Part shown: piece after piece, positions 1 to 8,945 of the stretch
How positions within the stretch are numbered: position 1 is the first letter of the stretch
Layout of the letters: each line of letters starts with the position of its first letter
Virus record (IMG/VR): IMGVR_UViG_3300030114_000003
Span: 1 to 64,000 of that record
Strand: one strand, 5' to 3'
DNA: 64,000 nt
Source: a virus
Notes under the pieces: generated by a model
The model's database searches: none
Told to the model about the DNA's origin: nothing
Seen by the model: the letters and a program-made list of their open reading frames with translations, nothing else
Position numbers and translations under genes: made by a program

Positions 1-579
1 TTTAATAGTCTCATCTACACCTTCCAATTCAGCAGACTGAAATACAGCTAGTAAAAAATCTAAGAAGAAATTCTCATGTTTAACTAACTCTTCTGGTTTC
101 ATTCCTTTTATAGTTATCTTTTCTTTTTGAGAAAATGAATCGTACATATAATATGCTTCTAAATCTTTATGATCTAAACTATAGAAAGAAGAGAACGTGT
201 TATTATTCATAAATTCAATATTATCGAACTTAGTAATTTTTGCTGTTTTATTTATCAAGAATATAGCATCATTTCTTATTGATAATACATCATTATCTGA
301 TATATCATTAGCTTCAAAAAATAATTTTCTAGATTCTTCAATACCTTGTTGTTTTATTTTTATTATATTAGGATTAGATCTTTCCATCTTACCTATAGTA
401 ATTTGTCTTTCCATCCTAGGACATTGTAGAAAATATTGATATTGACTTTCTGTTAAAATTCCGTACTTAAATAATATATTTATATTTGCTTTAGATATAT
501 CATACTCTCTTATTAATTGAGAAACTATAAAAGGTATTTCGGCTTTATACCGTATATGTTTATATAATTTACTACCCAT
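1..579 (-). CDS. Conserved phage protein of unknown function, C-terminus cut by window edge
   Basis: An open frame runs from an ATG at 579, preceded by AAGGAGT, to the window edge without a stop, giving the first 193 residues. The protein starts MGSKLYKHIRYKAEI and is mixed charged/hydrophobic with no signal peptide or membrane segment. It contains a segment LFKYGILTESQYQYFLQCPR that reads like a small helical domain, but I recognise no catalytic motif. It is the downstream member of a leftward unit and is separated from the next gene by a terminator hairpin. Function not assigned; the reading frame itself is secure because no competing long frame has a ribosome site. Confidence 0.75.
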   Translation of the reverse strand, partial: MGSKLYKHIRYKAEIPFIVSQLIREYDISKANINILFKYGILTESQYQYFLQCPRMERQITIGKMERSNPNIIKIKQQGIEESRKLFFEANDISDNDVLSIRNDAIFLINKTAKITKFDNIEFMNNNTFSSFYSLDHKDLEAYYMYDSFSQKEKITIKGMKPEELVKHENFFLDFLLAVFQSAELEGVDETIK

Positions 580-601
580 AAAACCAACTCCTTATAAATT
601 T

Positions 602-633
602 GTTAAAAAATAGAGTAGGAAACCCTACTCTAT
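602..633 (-). terminator. Intrinsic terminator, leftward
   Basis: Inverted repeat ATAGAGTAGG / CCTACTCTAT with a 4-base loop (arms 610-619 and 624-633). In leftward transcripts it is followed by a run of U (aaaaaa at 605-610 on the plus strand). It sits just after the stop of the gene ending at 673. Confidence 0.8.
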
Positions 634-672
634 AATTTTATAATTAGGGGTAATGATAACATCAGTAATATG

Positions 673-1182
673 TTAGAAATATTTTGAAATATTATCATTT
701 GTGATTATTGATTTTTTGACAATATCCTCACCATTTTCCATTACAAATAGATTTAAGAATCTCTTTCTATCTTGTTCAAAATTATATAATGAACTTTTAT
801 TCATTATAACTTCTTGACCATATTCATAGTCTTCAGGATTATAACAAATAGTGGAGATAATATTATATCTTTGTTGTAAAAATTTTTGTAATGATTCTGT
901 AATTACATCCCAACCATCTCCCATAGTAATTAATATGACTATACTTTTACCTTCAAATACTGGAACTATTATATTCATCAATTCCATAAACACTATATTA
1001 TTCTCTAGAATAAATTTGGCATACATCATATCAAATAACTTTGGTTCTAATGATGTACACTCATATGGAGGTGCTAAGTTTACTCTTTGGAATCCCATTT
1101 TAAAAGAACTTAAATTTAGAAAATATGTATCTTTTGTTATATACAATTTACTCAATGTATCTGATGTCATAAATGTAACCAT
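673..1182 (-). CDS. Unknown phage protein, possible paralogue of the next gene
   Basis: 169 residues, ATG at 1182, five bases after the stop of the upstream gene. The central part (FMELMNIIVPVFEGKSIVIL) alternates hydrophobic helices and strands and matches in pattern a segment of the 227-residue neighbour (TTFMLIIASLCKGNNIILYT), so the two may share a fold (inference). No catalytic motif is recognised. The tight spacing to its neighbour suggests co-translation and a shared role. Confidence 0.7.
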   Translation of the reverse strand: MVTFMTSDTLSKLYITKDTYFLNLSSFKMGFQRVNLAPPYECTSLEPKLFDMMYAKFILENNIVFMELMNIIVPVFEGKSIVILITMGDGWDVITESLQKFLQQRYNIISTICYNPEDYEYGQEVIMNKSSLYNFEQDRKRFLNLFVMENGEDIVKKSIITNDNISKYF

Positions 1183-1187
1183 ATTAA

Positions 1188-1871
1188 CTAACCTCTGTGA
1201 ACCATAGGTTTTAAAAATTTACCTATAGTTTTCACTTGTTCTTTATAATTATAGAAGTATAGTGCATAATCTTCTAATGTTGGATTAGGATTCTTTAAAT
1301 ATGGTTTCATATCCATACTTAATTTAATTATAACATTATCAGAAAACCATTCTGATTTAGGGAAATCCATAAATAAATCTTCTATTGTATAGAAATTAAA
1401 TAGATATAATAATTCTATTATATTCTTAGTATAATTCAAATCAAAACTACAAGGTCTATCCATATTAGTTCCTATAATTCCTATAATCAATCCAAACGTG
1501 ATCCCTGCAAACTTCATCAATTGTGGTACAAAAGTATCTGCATGATCTTTTGAGGTATACAATATGATATTGTTTCCTTTACATAGAGATGCTATTATAA
1601 GCATAAAAGTAGTCAATGGTTCTTGACTTTGAAGATACCTAAAATAATTAGTTTCAAAAGCTTCGTTACCTTCTTCTATTTGAGACATAAATGATTGATA
1701 ATCTGGAAGTAGGGAACTGGCAATATTCCCTTGTTGTGCTCTGATTGTTCTAAATAGATTCTGATCTATATCTTGACCATCTTGTAAAAACATAACAATT
1801 GTATTAGGTGCTATGCATTGATGTACAACAATATTAGGATCAGTCGTTAAATATATATCACCAGTAATCAT
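1188..1871 (-). CDS. Unknown phage protein, 227 aa
   Basis: ATG at 1871 behind AAAGGGGA. It starts MITGDIYLTTDPNIVVHQC and has a helix-strand core around LTTFMLIIASLCKGNNIILY and LMKFAGITFGLIIGIIGTN that resembles the neighbouring 169-residue protein. The hydrophobic stretch near residues 120-140 is glycine- and isoleucine-rich and could be buried strand rather than a membrane segment. Function not known. It belongs to a run of leftward genes, 1-6 kb, with very short gaps. Confidence 0.7.
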   Translation of the reverse strand: MITGDIYLTTDPNIVVHQCIAPNTIVMFLQDGQDIDQNLFRTIRAQQGNIASSLLPDYQSFMSQIEEGNEAFETNYFRYLQSQEPLTTFMLIIASLCKGNNIILYTSKDHADTFVPQLMKFAGITFGLIIGIIGTNMDRPCSFDLNYTKNIIELLYLFNFYTIEDLFMDFPKSEWFSDNVIIKLSMDMKPYLKNPNPTLEDYALYFYNYKEQVKTIGKFLKPMVHRG

Positions 1872-1889
1872 ATAATATATTCCCCTTTC

Positions 1890-2231
1890 TTAATAATCCA
1901 ATAATATGAAATCATGAAATGGATCATTTAATATATTTACAAAATCGAATAAACTTTGTCTATATTCTTTAGATAATGATTTTAGATCATATGAAGCTAT
2001 CATTTGTTTTAATTGTTCATACTTTTCTTTATTTAATATTTGATAATTGATTATCTCTTTATCTTTTTCATCATCATATAATTCTAATGAAATACAAGAA
2101 TCTTGTACTTTGTCTAAAAAGTAAGCTATAATATCACTAAACCATATATTTGATTGTCTTGATACAAATTCATCACAATATTTATTATCTATTTTTTTAT
2201 TCCCTTTACATAATATTAAATTAGTACTCAT
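1890..2231 (-). CDS. Small unknown protein, 113 aa
   Basis: ATG at 2231 behind AAGAAAGGAG. Acidic, helical, no membrane segment. It ends NDPFHDFILLDY. It lies between the 227-residue unknown and the zinc-ribbon/kinase-like protein, within one leftward unit. I see no motif that indicates a role. Confidence 0.65.
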   Translation of the reverse strand: MSTNLILCKGNKKIDNKYCDEFVSRQSNIWFSDIIAYFLDKVQDSCISLELYDDEKDKEIINYQILNKEKYEQLKQMIASYDLKSLSKEYRQSLFDFVNILNDPFHDFILLDY

Positions 2232-2244
2232 ATATTCTCCTTTC

Positions 2245-3495
2245 TTAATATAAATGATCGTTATCTTGATCTACTTTTTGTTTCATCTTTCTGATCTTCT
2301 CTACATATTCTACATCATCTTCTTGATTGTATTCTGTATTGATTTGACTATTTTCTTCAAAATCCGAATCTTTTAAATTAAATTTATTAAGTATATTTTC
2401 TTCATCATCTTCTTCGTCTAATATATTTTGATTTATTATCTCTCCAAGATTAGAAGGAATTTCTAATTTATCTTTATGTATTTCTGTAGTAGATCTAACT
2501 CTTACTTTTTGTTCTATGATATTAGGAATATTAGTTTCAGATTTAGATTGCTCTTTAATTCTATTTCTTCTTCCATTAGGAACAAAATCATCATAGATTT
2601 GTTGATCCTTAGTAGATGGAGTTATTCTATTAGATGATCTATCTATAAAATCACTTTCATTACCACCTATAATTGATTCTAAATTTTCTCCTTGATATAA
2701 ATATACTTTTGACATAACGTCATTCACTCCTTTTACATATATTATATTATTATCAATACTTGATTGTAAATCTTTTGCGAAGTATCTTTTTCCACATTTA
2801 GTACATATTATATTATCAAAAGTCTTATCATAATCTATAAGACCAGAACAATTAACCCCAGATGCTTTGTCCTTTAATGTGCAATATAACTTATTACCAT
2901 CTAATTTATACATGTAAGGAAAGTCTAATAGTACAGGACCAAAACCTTTCCTTACACCATAATTTTGAAAGAATTCTATACAACCAATATCATCTAGAAC
3001 ATATTTACCTATTATTCTATTTACTATTAAATCAAAAACATCTTCTGCTACTTGTGCAAATTCTTCAAATAATCTAATTGGTTGTACTACCTCTGTAGTG
3101 GATACTACACCACATGAATGTACATCGAATATTTTTGTACAGAATGGTTTTAGATAGAATTGATTTTCATATTCTCTTAAAGAATCAGATAATCCTACAG
3201 AATCAAATGCTATCTTAAGACAAAATGAATTGTCTTCTAAATATCTATATATGACCCTATTTGTCCCAGAAAACCATCTTCTAAATCCCTTAGAGTATAC
3301 TATTTCATTAATTAACCTTTTCTTTTCCTTAACATTTCCTGCTAACTTATTTGATTTTGCGATATTATATAATTCATATATTTCAGATTCTATAAAGAAA
3401 TTAGAAACATTTGGACCCATTAAAGCATCAAAATGGAATTCTAATGGGCTTCGTTCTTCATTATAAAGAATATCTAGCACATTAACTTTACTCAC
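2245..3495 (-). CDS. Possible kinase-fold protein with zinc ribbon and acidic tail
   Basis: 416 residues, GTG start at 3495 behind AGGAGG, overlapping the stop of the upstream gene. Residues about 80-150 (RVIYRYLEDNSFCLKIAFD ... EYENQFY ... KIFDVHSCGVVSTTEVVQPI) have the order of a kinase-like N-lobe: a lysine in a beta strand, a following glutamate and a hinge-like EVV. Residues about 180-240 hold YGVRKGFGPVLLDFPYMY and then a CTKCGKRY zinc-ribbon half. The last 130 residues are charged and low complexity, probably disordered. The kinase-like comparison is from pattern only; no DFG motif is seen, so catalytic activity is doubtful. A structural prediction could settle the fold. Confidence 0.5.
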   Translation of the reverse strand: MSKVNVLDILYNEERSPLEFHFDALMGPNVSNFFIESEIYELYNIAKSNKLAGNVKEKKRLINEIVYSKGFRRWFSGTNRVIYRYLEDNSFCLKIAFDSVGLSDSLREYENQFYLKPFCTKIFDVHSCGVVSTTEVVQPIRLFEEFAQVAEDVFDLIVNRIIGKYVLDDIGCIEFFQNYGVRKGFGPVLLDFPYMYKLDGNKLYCTLKDKASGVNCSGLIDYDKTFDNIICTKCGKRYFAKDLQSSIDNNIIYVKGVNDVMSKVYLYQGENLESIIGGNESDFIDRSSNRITPSTKDQQIYDDFVPNGRRNRIKEQSKSETNIPNIIEQKVRVRSTTEIHKDKLEIPSNLGEIINQNILDEEDDEENILNKFNLKDSDFEENSQINTEYNQEDDVEYVEKIRKMKQKVDQDNDHLY

Positions 3496-4283
3496 ACCCC
3501 ATATCCTCCTGCATTTCTTTTTTCTATTTCGATCAAGATTCTATTCATAAAATCCTTTCTTGCAGCAACATTTTCAGATTTTTCTTCATAGTGAGGAAGA
3601 TTAGATTCTAAATCATCTATAGATACATTCATAGGTCCATTGTTGTCATACATACTGTTGAAATAATCAGATGAATCACCTTTGTGTACTCCTACTAAAC
3701 TTTTATAACTATCTTTATTATATAATCTAGCCAAGTTCTCTGTGTTTCTTTGTTTCTCTTCATCTCTTATTATATCATCTACCAGATTGGCAGACTTATC
3801 CATGAATTCGTTGAAAGTACAATCTTTAGGAACTAATGTTTGTCTATAATCATACACTTTAGACTGTGCCTCAAATATAGCAGATGATGTTTGATTTTCT
3901 GGTATGTTATAGAATGTATTTAATAACATCATCTGATTTTTTACTTCTTTAGATACATCTTCTTCAAACACTGGATCATATAATTCTCCCATTAAAGATT
4001 CGTTTACTGTCTCATTACTACATTTACTAGCAGACATACTGATAGCTTTCATAACGTCACCTTGTTGTCTCATTTGTTCTTTCATATGTATTTGTTCTTG
4101 TTTTTTCTTTTCTTCTTCTAGATATGGATTGTAATAATTATAATTGTTAGTATAATATCCTCCCATATTATTATATCCAGCAGAAGATATTGGTTCACCT
4201 AAATGATTATATCCAGCAGGTTCGGAAGATGGACCACCAATTGGATTGGGAGGGATATAGTTATTGTTATTAAAAAACTGCAT
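3492..4283 (-). CDS. Unknown protein with Asn/Gly/Tyr-rich N-terminus
   Basis: 263 residues, ATG at 4283 behind AAGGGAGAT. The first 60 residues are rich in N, G, Y and P (NNNNYIPPNPIGGP, then YYTNNYNYYNPY), a low-complexity type often seen in structural or self-associating proteins. Next is a charged helix (EEEKKKQEQIHMKEQMRQQ, likely coiled coil), then a mostly helical domain. The C-terminus NAGGYGV overlaps the GTG of the downstream gene by 4 bases, indicating coupled translation. No enzyme motif is seen. Confidence 0.6.
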   Translation of the reverse strand: MQFFNNNNYIPPNPIGGPSSEPAGYNHLGEPISSAGYNNMGGYYTNNYNYYNPYLEEEKKKQEQIHMKEQMRQQGDVMKAISMSASKCSNETVNESLMGELYDPVFEEDVSKEVKNQMMLLNTFYNIPENQTSSAIFEAQSKVYDYRQTLVPKDCTFNEFMDKSANLVDDIIRDEEKQRNTENLARLYNKDSYKSLVGVHKGDSSDYFNSMYDNNGPMNVSIDDLESNLPHYEEKSENVAARKDFMNRILIEIEKRNAGGYGV

Positions 4284-4315
4284 AATGTTATCTCCCTTCT
4301 AAGATCTATCAGTTC

Positions 4316-4333
4316 TATAATATATAACTATAA
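4316..4333 (-). promoter_or_regulatory. Repeated AT-rich promoter-like element
   Basis: On the minus strand TTATAGTTATATATTATA, ending about 32 bases upstream of the ATG at 4283 and overlapping the end of the preceding gene. The same 18-mer occurs at 6273-6290 and 17099-17116, and variants at seven other sites in front of transcription units. Confidence 0.6.
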
Positions 4334-5050
4334 TTTAAATTCGTATTCATCATAAAGTTTTTCTACAGTTGCACATTTTTCATTATATATTTTCATCATT
4401 CTTAAGAAATATTCACCAGTTATTTCTATCTCTGGTTTAACATGTCCAAGATAAAAACATATTAATTCTACAAATAGTTTCATTAAAGTATATGTGTACA
4501 CATCAGCTATTCTTCCTACCACATGTATCATTCGATTAGAATCTATTGGGTCGTTGTTAACTTCACCTAGCATGTAAATATTAAATAAAGTTTCAGCTTT
4601 TGTCATTCCTTCTAAAAAGAAATTTTGATAAATTATATTAATATCTTTTAACTTTCCATCTATTATAAAATCACCAAAGAATGTATTATATATATGTATT
4701 GAGGTTATACGGAATAATTTCTCGCAATTATAGCGACATGAACTATCATCTGAATTTGATCTTAAGAGTGAATTAAATAACATTTCACCTAAAACTTCTC
4801 TTTTATCAATATTAGTAATATCAGAATTGATATAATTACATAATTGTCTTGTGGTTGTTGTTAATAAATATTCTGTTCTATTTCTAAATAAATCAGCGAT
4901 ATTACGTGAGTTTACTCTATCAGCTATGAACTGTTGCCTACATAAATTATCATTCATAGTTTGATATATAGTCCTCACATTTGGTGCTCCTGGGAACATG
5001 TCGTCTCTTCTCATAAATGTTTTTAATTCTGATGTTATCATTTTTTCCAT
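4328..5050 (-). CDS. Unknown helical protein, 240 aa
   Basis: ATG at 5050 behind GAGGAGAATG. Predominantly alpha-helical, with cysteine pairs (SSCRYNCEKLF) and a more hydrophobic C-terminal half (TLMKLFVELICFYLGHV), which could be one amphipathic or membrane-touching helix. No recognised family. It is followed by a copy of the promoter-like element that overlaps its last codons, so the next gene may also be transcribed independently. Confidence 0.65.
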   Translation of the reverse strand: MEKMITSELKTFMRRDDMFPGAPNVRTIYQTMNDNLCRQQFIADRVNSRNIADLFRNRTEYLLTTTTRQLCNYINSDITNIDKREVLGEMLFNSLLRSNSDDSSCRYNCEKLFRITSIHIYNTFFGDFIIDGKLKDINIIYQNFFLEGMTKAETLFNIYMLGEVNNDPIDSNRMIHVVGRIADVYTYTLMKLFVELICFYLGHVKPEIEITGEYFLRMMKIYNEKCATVEKLYDEYEFKL

Positions 5051-5077
5051 TTTTCATTCTCCTCTATTATAAAATTT

Positions 5078-5521
5078 TTATTGAAAATATTTAGTAACTA
5101 AGTTTTTTATAGAATTAATATCTACAATTATATTCAACCTATTCAATTCTATTTTTATTGATTCTGATAAAATATCTGAATTAGATTTGTCTAACTGCTC
5201 TTCAAAGTAAATATTAGTTAAAACCTTATCAGTTATTTCTATTATATTATTAGATTGAATCGAAGGTAAATTATTTAAAGCTGATATAAAATCTGTAAGT
5301 TCTTTTCTAAAGTTTAATCTCTTTAGATATGTATTAGAATAATTTGTAACATTAACAGATCTTTGTTTACTAGGAACATAATCATTATCATCTAGATGAT
5401 TATTATATTTTGGAGATAATCCTTGTAAGTTTTGTTCCTCTTGCCATGGTAATCTTATTAGATTTGGTTGTTGTATTCCAATGTCATATTGTGATGGTAG
5501 ATAATTATTATCATTATACAT
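5078..5521 (-). CDS. Small unknown protein, 147 aa
   Basis: ATG at 5521 behind AAGAAAGGATG. The N-terminal 50 residues are N/Y/Q/P-rich (MYNDNNYLPSQYDIGIQQP), similar in composition to the start of the 263-residue protein encoded at 3492-4283. The rest is helical. The shared low-complexity start in two neighbours may mark partners of the same assembly (inference). No enzyme motif. Confidence 0.6.
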   Translation of the reverse strand: MYNDNNYLPSQYDIGIQQPNLIRLPWQEEQNLQGLSPKYNNHLDDNDYVPSKQRSVNVTNYSNTYLKRLNFRKELTDFISALNNLPSIQSNNIIEITDKVLTNIYFEEQLDKSNSDILSESIKIELNRLNIIVDINSIKNLVTKYFQ

Positions 5522-5528
5522 TGTTTAT

Positions 5529-6245
5529 TCATCCTTTCTTAAATTGATTTGTTATATTTCTAAATTGTTCTAAACCTTGTTTATTATTATAGAAGTCTCT
5601 ATAAACCATTTTTTCAGTTTTCATACCTATTAAACTTTTCTCTACATTATCTAAATAAACTTTTGTCATTATATCTACTTCATTGTTATACTTAGATAGA
5701 TTTTCTATTAAATTAGTAGAAGGGTTTATATTGTTTATTGTTCTAAATACATTAATAGCGTTGTCTACTGAATCTTTATTCTTTACATCAACATGTCCTT
5801 TTTGATGATAGAAATTTATGTAGAGTTGATTGGTAATTATGTCATCGATTATGTTTTTAAATGTATCTTGATTTTCTACAGGTTTTCTAGAACTATTTAC
5901 AAATGATCCATTTTTAGCATTCTTTATCCATGAATCTAACCATACATTTAATCCTGATATACATATATTAGAATCGGCAAATAGATTTATAACTCTAAAT
6001 CTATATTTATACATATTAGCAAGAAAAATTCCTAATCTTACTGCTTGTATTTCTCCAGAGTTATTAGTAGAATCATAAGATAAATATGCTTGTTGATTAC
6101 AAATATAAGGCAAACCATTGAACGTGGTGACTGCGACTGCACCTGGGCATGCTATAAAATAGTTTCCTACCATTTTTACAGAAGCATCTGTAAACACATT
6201 TAAAGTATAAGGATTAAAAATTTCATCTACAATTAAATCCTTCAT
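5529..6245 (-). CDS. RNase H-fold protein
   Basis: 238 residues. The ATG at 6245 is chosen because AAAGGGGG lies at normal spacing from it; the ATG at 6254 abuts that site. Likely hydrolyses the RNA strand of RNA:DNA hybrids. Residues carrying the RNase H1 carboxylates can be placed in order: D in NVFTDASV, E in NNSGEIQAV, D in NLFADSNICISG, and a late D in NNEVDIMTK. The basic-histidine region YHQKGHVD fits the family's conserved histidine loop. The length is larger than minimal RNase HI (about 155 residues) through an insertion and a C-terminal tail ending NQFKKG. A role in primer removal is an inference from family knowledge. It is the first gene after a clear promoter-like element. Confidence 0.8.
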   Translation of the reverse strand: MKDLIVDEIFNPYTLNVFTDASVKMVGNYFIACPGAVAVTTFNGLPYICNQQAYLSYDSTNNSGEIQAVRLGIFLANMYKYRFRVINLFADSNICISGLNVWLDSWIKNAKNGSFVNSSRKPVENQDTFKNIIDDIITNQLYINFYHQKGHVDVKNKDSVDNAINVFRTINNINPSTNLIENLSKYNNEVDIMTKVYLDNVEKSLIGMKTEKMVYRDFYNNKQGLEQFRNITNQFKKG

Positions 6246-6272
6246 ATAATACATTCCCCCTTTGTACATCTA

Positions 6273-6290
6273 TATAATATATAACTATAA
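6273..6290 (-). promoter_or_regulatory. Repeated AT-rich promoter-like element
   Basis: Minus-strand TTATAGTTATATATTATA, 27 bases upstream of the RNase H start and just downstream of the terminator at 6321-6348: terminator then promoter, the arrangement seen at most copies. Confidence 0.65.
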
Positions 6291-6320
6291 ATATAATTAT
6301 ATACCTATCCCTTTCTCATT

Positions 6321-6348
6321 AAAAAATAGAGATAGCCTAAGCTATCTC
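6321..6348 (-). terminator. Intrinsic terminator, leftward
   Basis: Hairpin GAGATAGC / GCTATCTC (6329-6336 and 6341-6348) followed in the leftward direction by a U-run (aaaaaa at 6321-6326). Ends the unit whose last gene stops at 6409. Confidence 0.85.
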
Positions 6349-6408
6349 AAATTGAGTGTGTATTAAATTAAGATGTTTTTTATCAATTTATAGTTATATT
6401 TGTTGTAT

Positions 6409-6918
6409 TTATTTACATTCACATTTCTTCTTACCACATTTCTTACACTTAGTTTTTGATGTAGAATTCTTTGTTGTTACTTTAATACCTTTTTCTTTTA
6501 TATCATCAATAGTTTTCTTTATCTTCTCTTTTTCTTCTTTACCTTTTTTCTTTAAAGATTTAAGTATAGAAGCTTTTTCATCAAATACCAGATAAGTATT
6601 AGACAAATTCATTCCTACTGATACATTTTCCTCAAGTTGACAAACTTTATCTAGAGCTTCTTTAATAGTACAATCACAATATTCTGATAGATTATATATA
6701 TCATTATAATCTACATAATTTTCTGTACCAATTGAAGTTACTCTCTCTTGTACAGGAATATCCTCTACTCTATATATAAATTCCTCTGGCATTTCTGTAC
6801 ATTCAGAAAAGAATTGTTCTATATCAGAATCAATACTTTGTTCTGACATATGTTTATAGTTATTTGTATCAATACTAGCACATTCTTGCATAATACTTAA
6901 AGTCTTATCATTTAACAT
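6409..6918 (-). CDS. Unknown protein with lysine/cysteine-rich C-terminus
   Basis: 169 residues, ATG at 6918 behind AAGGAGG. The N-terminal two thirds are acidic; from about residue 115 a lysine-rich helix (KASILKSLKKKGKEEKEKIK) follows, and the protein ends TKCKKCGKKKCECK. The CxxC...CxC arrangement at the end could bind a metal or be a small zinc knuckle. No family recognised. It is the last gene of its unit, followed by a terminator. Confidence 0.6.
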   Translation of the reverse strand: MLNDKTLSIMQECASIDTNNYKHMSEQSIDSDIEQFFSECTEMPEEFIYRVEDIPVQERVTSIGTENYVDYNDIYNLSEYCDCTIKEALDKVCQLEENVSVGMNLSNTYLVFDEKASILKSLKKKGKEEKEKIKKTIDDIKEKGIKVTTKNSTSKTKCKKCGKKKCECK

Positions 6919-6937
6919 TCTTAGTCCTCCTTATATT

Positions 6938-7762
6938 TTAAATTACTTGTAAGTTCTTTGGTTTATCTCTTACCATAAATACTTTTCTATCATATAAATC
7001 TCTATCTCCTAATTTTAATTCTATAACAGGAGATGATTCTTGTTGTCTCAAAGTATCAATTCTTTGATTCATTTTTTCTACAATAGAATCATAAGTTGGT
7101 AATTGGTACACATCTGTCATATCTAAATATAAATAATTTCTTTCAATTAATCTTATATTCTTTGCTAAGTCTGAATTATATACAGAAGTATATTTTCTTA
7201 TTTTATCTAATAGTAGTCTGGTTTCTGGTTCAAAATAAGGTTCATACATTCCTATAAATCTTTCTATATTCCCAAATACTTTATCCATAGGCACAAATAA
7301 ATAATTACCATGTACCAATTCATGAACAGTTTCTGATAATGGGACTAATCCCACTAATAAAGAATAATGTAGATACATTACTTCTTCTGCTACTAAATTC
7401 TCATTTATAGAATGTCTCATTCTAACACGTTTATTATAGATTGTTCTAGTAATATCATATAAAGTAAAAGGTTCATGATGAATATGGATTTTGATCTTAT
7501 AATTATTCTCATTGGAAACATTTTGCATGAAAGCACATTTATTCATATCCATATTATCTCTTAGATAATTAGTTAGTTGTCTATACTCAAATGAACCACG
7601 GCATATTTTTTCTATGTTACCCATGTATTTTGAGAATTCTTTTTCATTCATTAAATCATAATCATCTACGTCAAATTTAGGTACAGATGGTATTTTATGA
7701 ACATGTGAAGGATTAGGATCATTGTCAAATAAAATCTCCTTAATTTCATACGGGTCTCGCAT
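6938..7762 (-). CDS. Unknown protein with HIHH motif
   Basis: 274 residues, ATG at 7762 behind AAAAGGAG. Contains KIHIHHEPFTLYDI at about residues 91-104 and ETVHELVHGNYLFVPMDKVFG at about 144-164. The second segment has an HELVH sequence, which matches HExxH, but it is not followed by a recognisable third zinc ligand, so a zincin call is not supported. Mixed alpha/beta, no membrane segment. Function unknown; it has the look of a conserved large-phage protein rather than a random frame (good ribosome site, even codon use). Confidence 0.65.
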   Translation of the reverse strand: MRDPYEIKEILFDNDPNPSHVHKIPSVPKFDVDDYDLMNEKEFSKYMGNIEKICRGSFEYRQLTNYLRDNMDMNKCAFMQNVSNENNYKIKIHIHHEPFTLYDITRTIYNKRVRMRHSINENLVAEEVMYLHYSLLVGLVPLSETVHELVHGNYLFVPMDKVFGNIERFIGMYEPYFEPETRLLLDKIRKYTSVYNSDLAKNIRLIERNYLYLDMTDVYQLPTYDSIVEKMNQRIDTLRQQESSPVIELKLGDRDLYDRKVFMVRDKPKNLQVI

Positions 7763-7796
7763 AACATATCAACTCCTTTTATTGATATGTTTTGAT

Positions 7797-7825
7797 AAAA
7801 AATAAAAGGCTAATTAAAGCCCTCT
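7797..7825 (-). terminator. Intrinsic terminator, leftward
   Basis: Imperfect hairpin AGGGCT / AGCCTT around 7807-7823, followed leftward by TTTTATTTTTT. It overlaps the stop codon of the DUF4046-like gene. Confidence 0.65.
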
Positions 7826-8378
7826 ATTTTTTAAATGTATTTGGATATGCATTATTAATTGCATCATATGTAGATCCATTGAAAACCGAAGAAACCATTC
7901 CTATTAAACCATTGTCTATAAATAAATTAGCTAAATTGCTAATATTTTTTATATCCTTAATATTAAGTTTTAATTTTTCTTCTATTAACCATATCACAGC
8001 TTCTTTAGAAGTTTCTTTGTCCCAATAGTTATTAGCTACTCTATTAAATTCCCATCGTTTAAATTTATTTGGATAAGCTGAATTTATAGCATCATATGGA
8101 GAATTATTAAATTTATCATGCAACATGCTATATAATCTTGTATCTTTAAACATTTCAGCTGATAATTCTTTTTTCAATTCATCATCTGTAAGTTTTAATT
8201 TTTCTTCTATTAAATATATAATAATTTTATTAGCGTTATCTAAAGCTTCTGGTTTTTTCCAAAAATCTGTTGGAAATCTTTTTATATATTTACCTGCTAA
8301 TACATTTTTATATATTTCTATAGCAGAAAGATTTAATAAATCAGATTTAAATTCCTTTTTTGATTTATATTTTTTCAT
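7824..8378 (-). CDS. DUF4046-like repeat protein
   Basis: 184 residues, ATG at 8378 behind AAGGAG. Two clear copies of a 60-70-residue unit: LIEEKLKLTDDELKKELS ... SPYDAINSAYPNKFKRWEF and LIEEKLKLNIKDIKNIS ... STYDAINNAYPNTFKK; a partial earlier copy precedes them. The YDAIN.AYPxKFKxWEF signature is what I know from the DUF4046 family of Firmicutes and their phages; its biochemical role is not established. The last copy ends early, at the stop codon, just after AYPNTFKK. It may be a DNA-binding or host-takeover module (inference). Next gene downstream in the unit lies beyond a terminator. Confidence 0.65.
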   Translation of the reverse strand: MKKYKSKKEFKSDLLNLSAIEIYKNVLAGKYIKRFPTDFWKKPEALDNANKIIIYLIEEKLKLTDDELKKELSAEMFKDTRLYSMLHDKFNNSPYDAINSAYPNKFKRWEFNRVANNYWDKETSKEAVIWLIEEKLKLNIKDIKNISNLANLFIDNGLIGMVSSVFNGSTYDAINNAYPNTFKK

Positions 8379-8391
8379 TTATTTTCACTCC

Positions 8392-8901
8392 TTACTTTTT
8401 TAATCTTCTATTAAGAACTATACCAGCTAATGTATAGATATACATCCTATTAATTTTAGTAAAATCAAATTGATTACTATAGGCTTCTTTCTCTATATCT
8501 TGGTCCATGTAACCTTCTAAATTGGTTATAGTTGTATATTCATTTAAGAATTTCTCTTGTGAATATCTACCTTCTATATCTTGTTTATAATGGGTTAATT
8601 CATGCACTATCGCAGCAGTAATATTAAGGAATAATTCACCATAGTTTTTGAGTTTAAAAAGTTTAGCTAATTCATAAGGACATATAAACAATTCTTTTGT
8701 ATCGAATTTATATAACCCATAAACAGTAGGTAAGTCAAATGATGTACATAATTGGATAAATGGGGCTGATTCTATATTTAAATATTCTTTAATCTTTGGT
8801 AGTACAAGACCTATAAATTCTATACAATCTTCTGTAACTTTCTCATCTACTACTATTGGTTTTTTACTCATATAATGTTTTAATGTTTTTATAAATACCA
8901 T
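8392..8901 (-). CDS. HExxH zincin-type metallopeptidase-like protein
   Basis: 169 residues, ATG at 8901 behind AAAGGAG. HELTH at residues 100-104 lies in the helix AAIVHELTHYKQ, the zinc-binding helix of gluzincin/metzincin-type peptidases; a candidate third ligand is the glutamate in DIEKEAYSNQF about 35 residues later. The size and layout resemble minimal single-domain zincins (SprT/ImmA-like). No signal peptide. Substrate unknown. This is one of three HExxH proteins in the window (others at 20980-21976, broken, and 22384-23160). Preceded by a promoter-like element 45 bases upstream. Confidence 0.7.
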   Translation of the reverse strand: MVFIKTLKHYMSKKPIVVDEKVTEDCIEFIGLVLPKIKEYLNIESAPFIQLCTSFDLPTVYGLYKFDTKELFICPYELAKLFKLKNYGELFLNITAAIVHELTHYKQDIEGRYSQEKFLNEYTTITNLEGYMDQDIEKEAYSNQFDFTKINRMYIYTLAGIVLNRRLKK

Positions 8902-8945
8902 ATTAATACGCTCCTTTAAAATAATTTATATTGTTTATTCATAAA

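Noticed and set aside
851-1207. 118-codon plus-strand frame
   Set aside because: Lies opposite the 169-residue leftward gene, lacks a ribosome site and is a typical antisense shadow.
6938-7762. Fourth zincin based on HELVH in the 274-residue protein
   Set aside because: The surrounding sequence does not form a typical zinc helix pair and no third ligand is seen.
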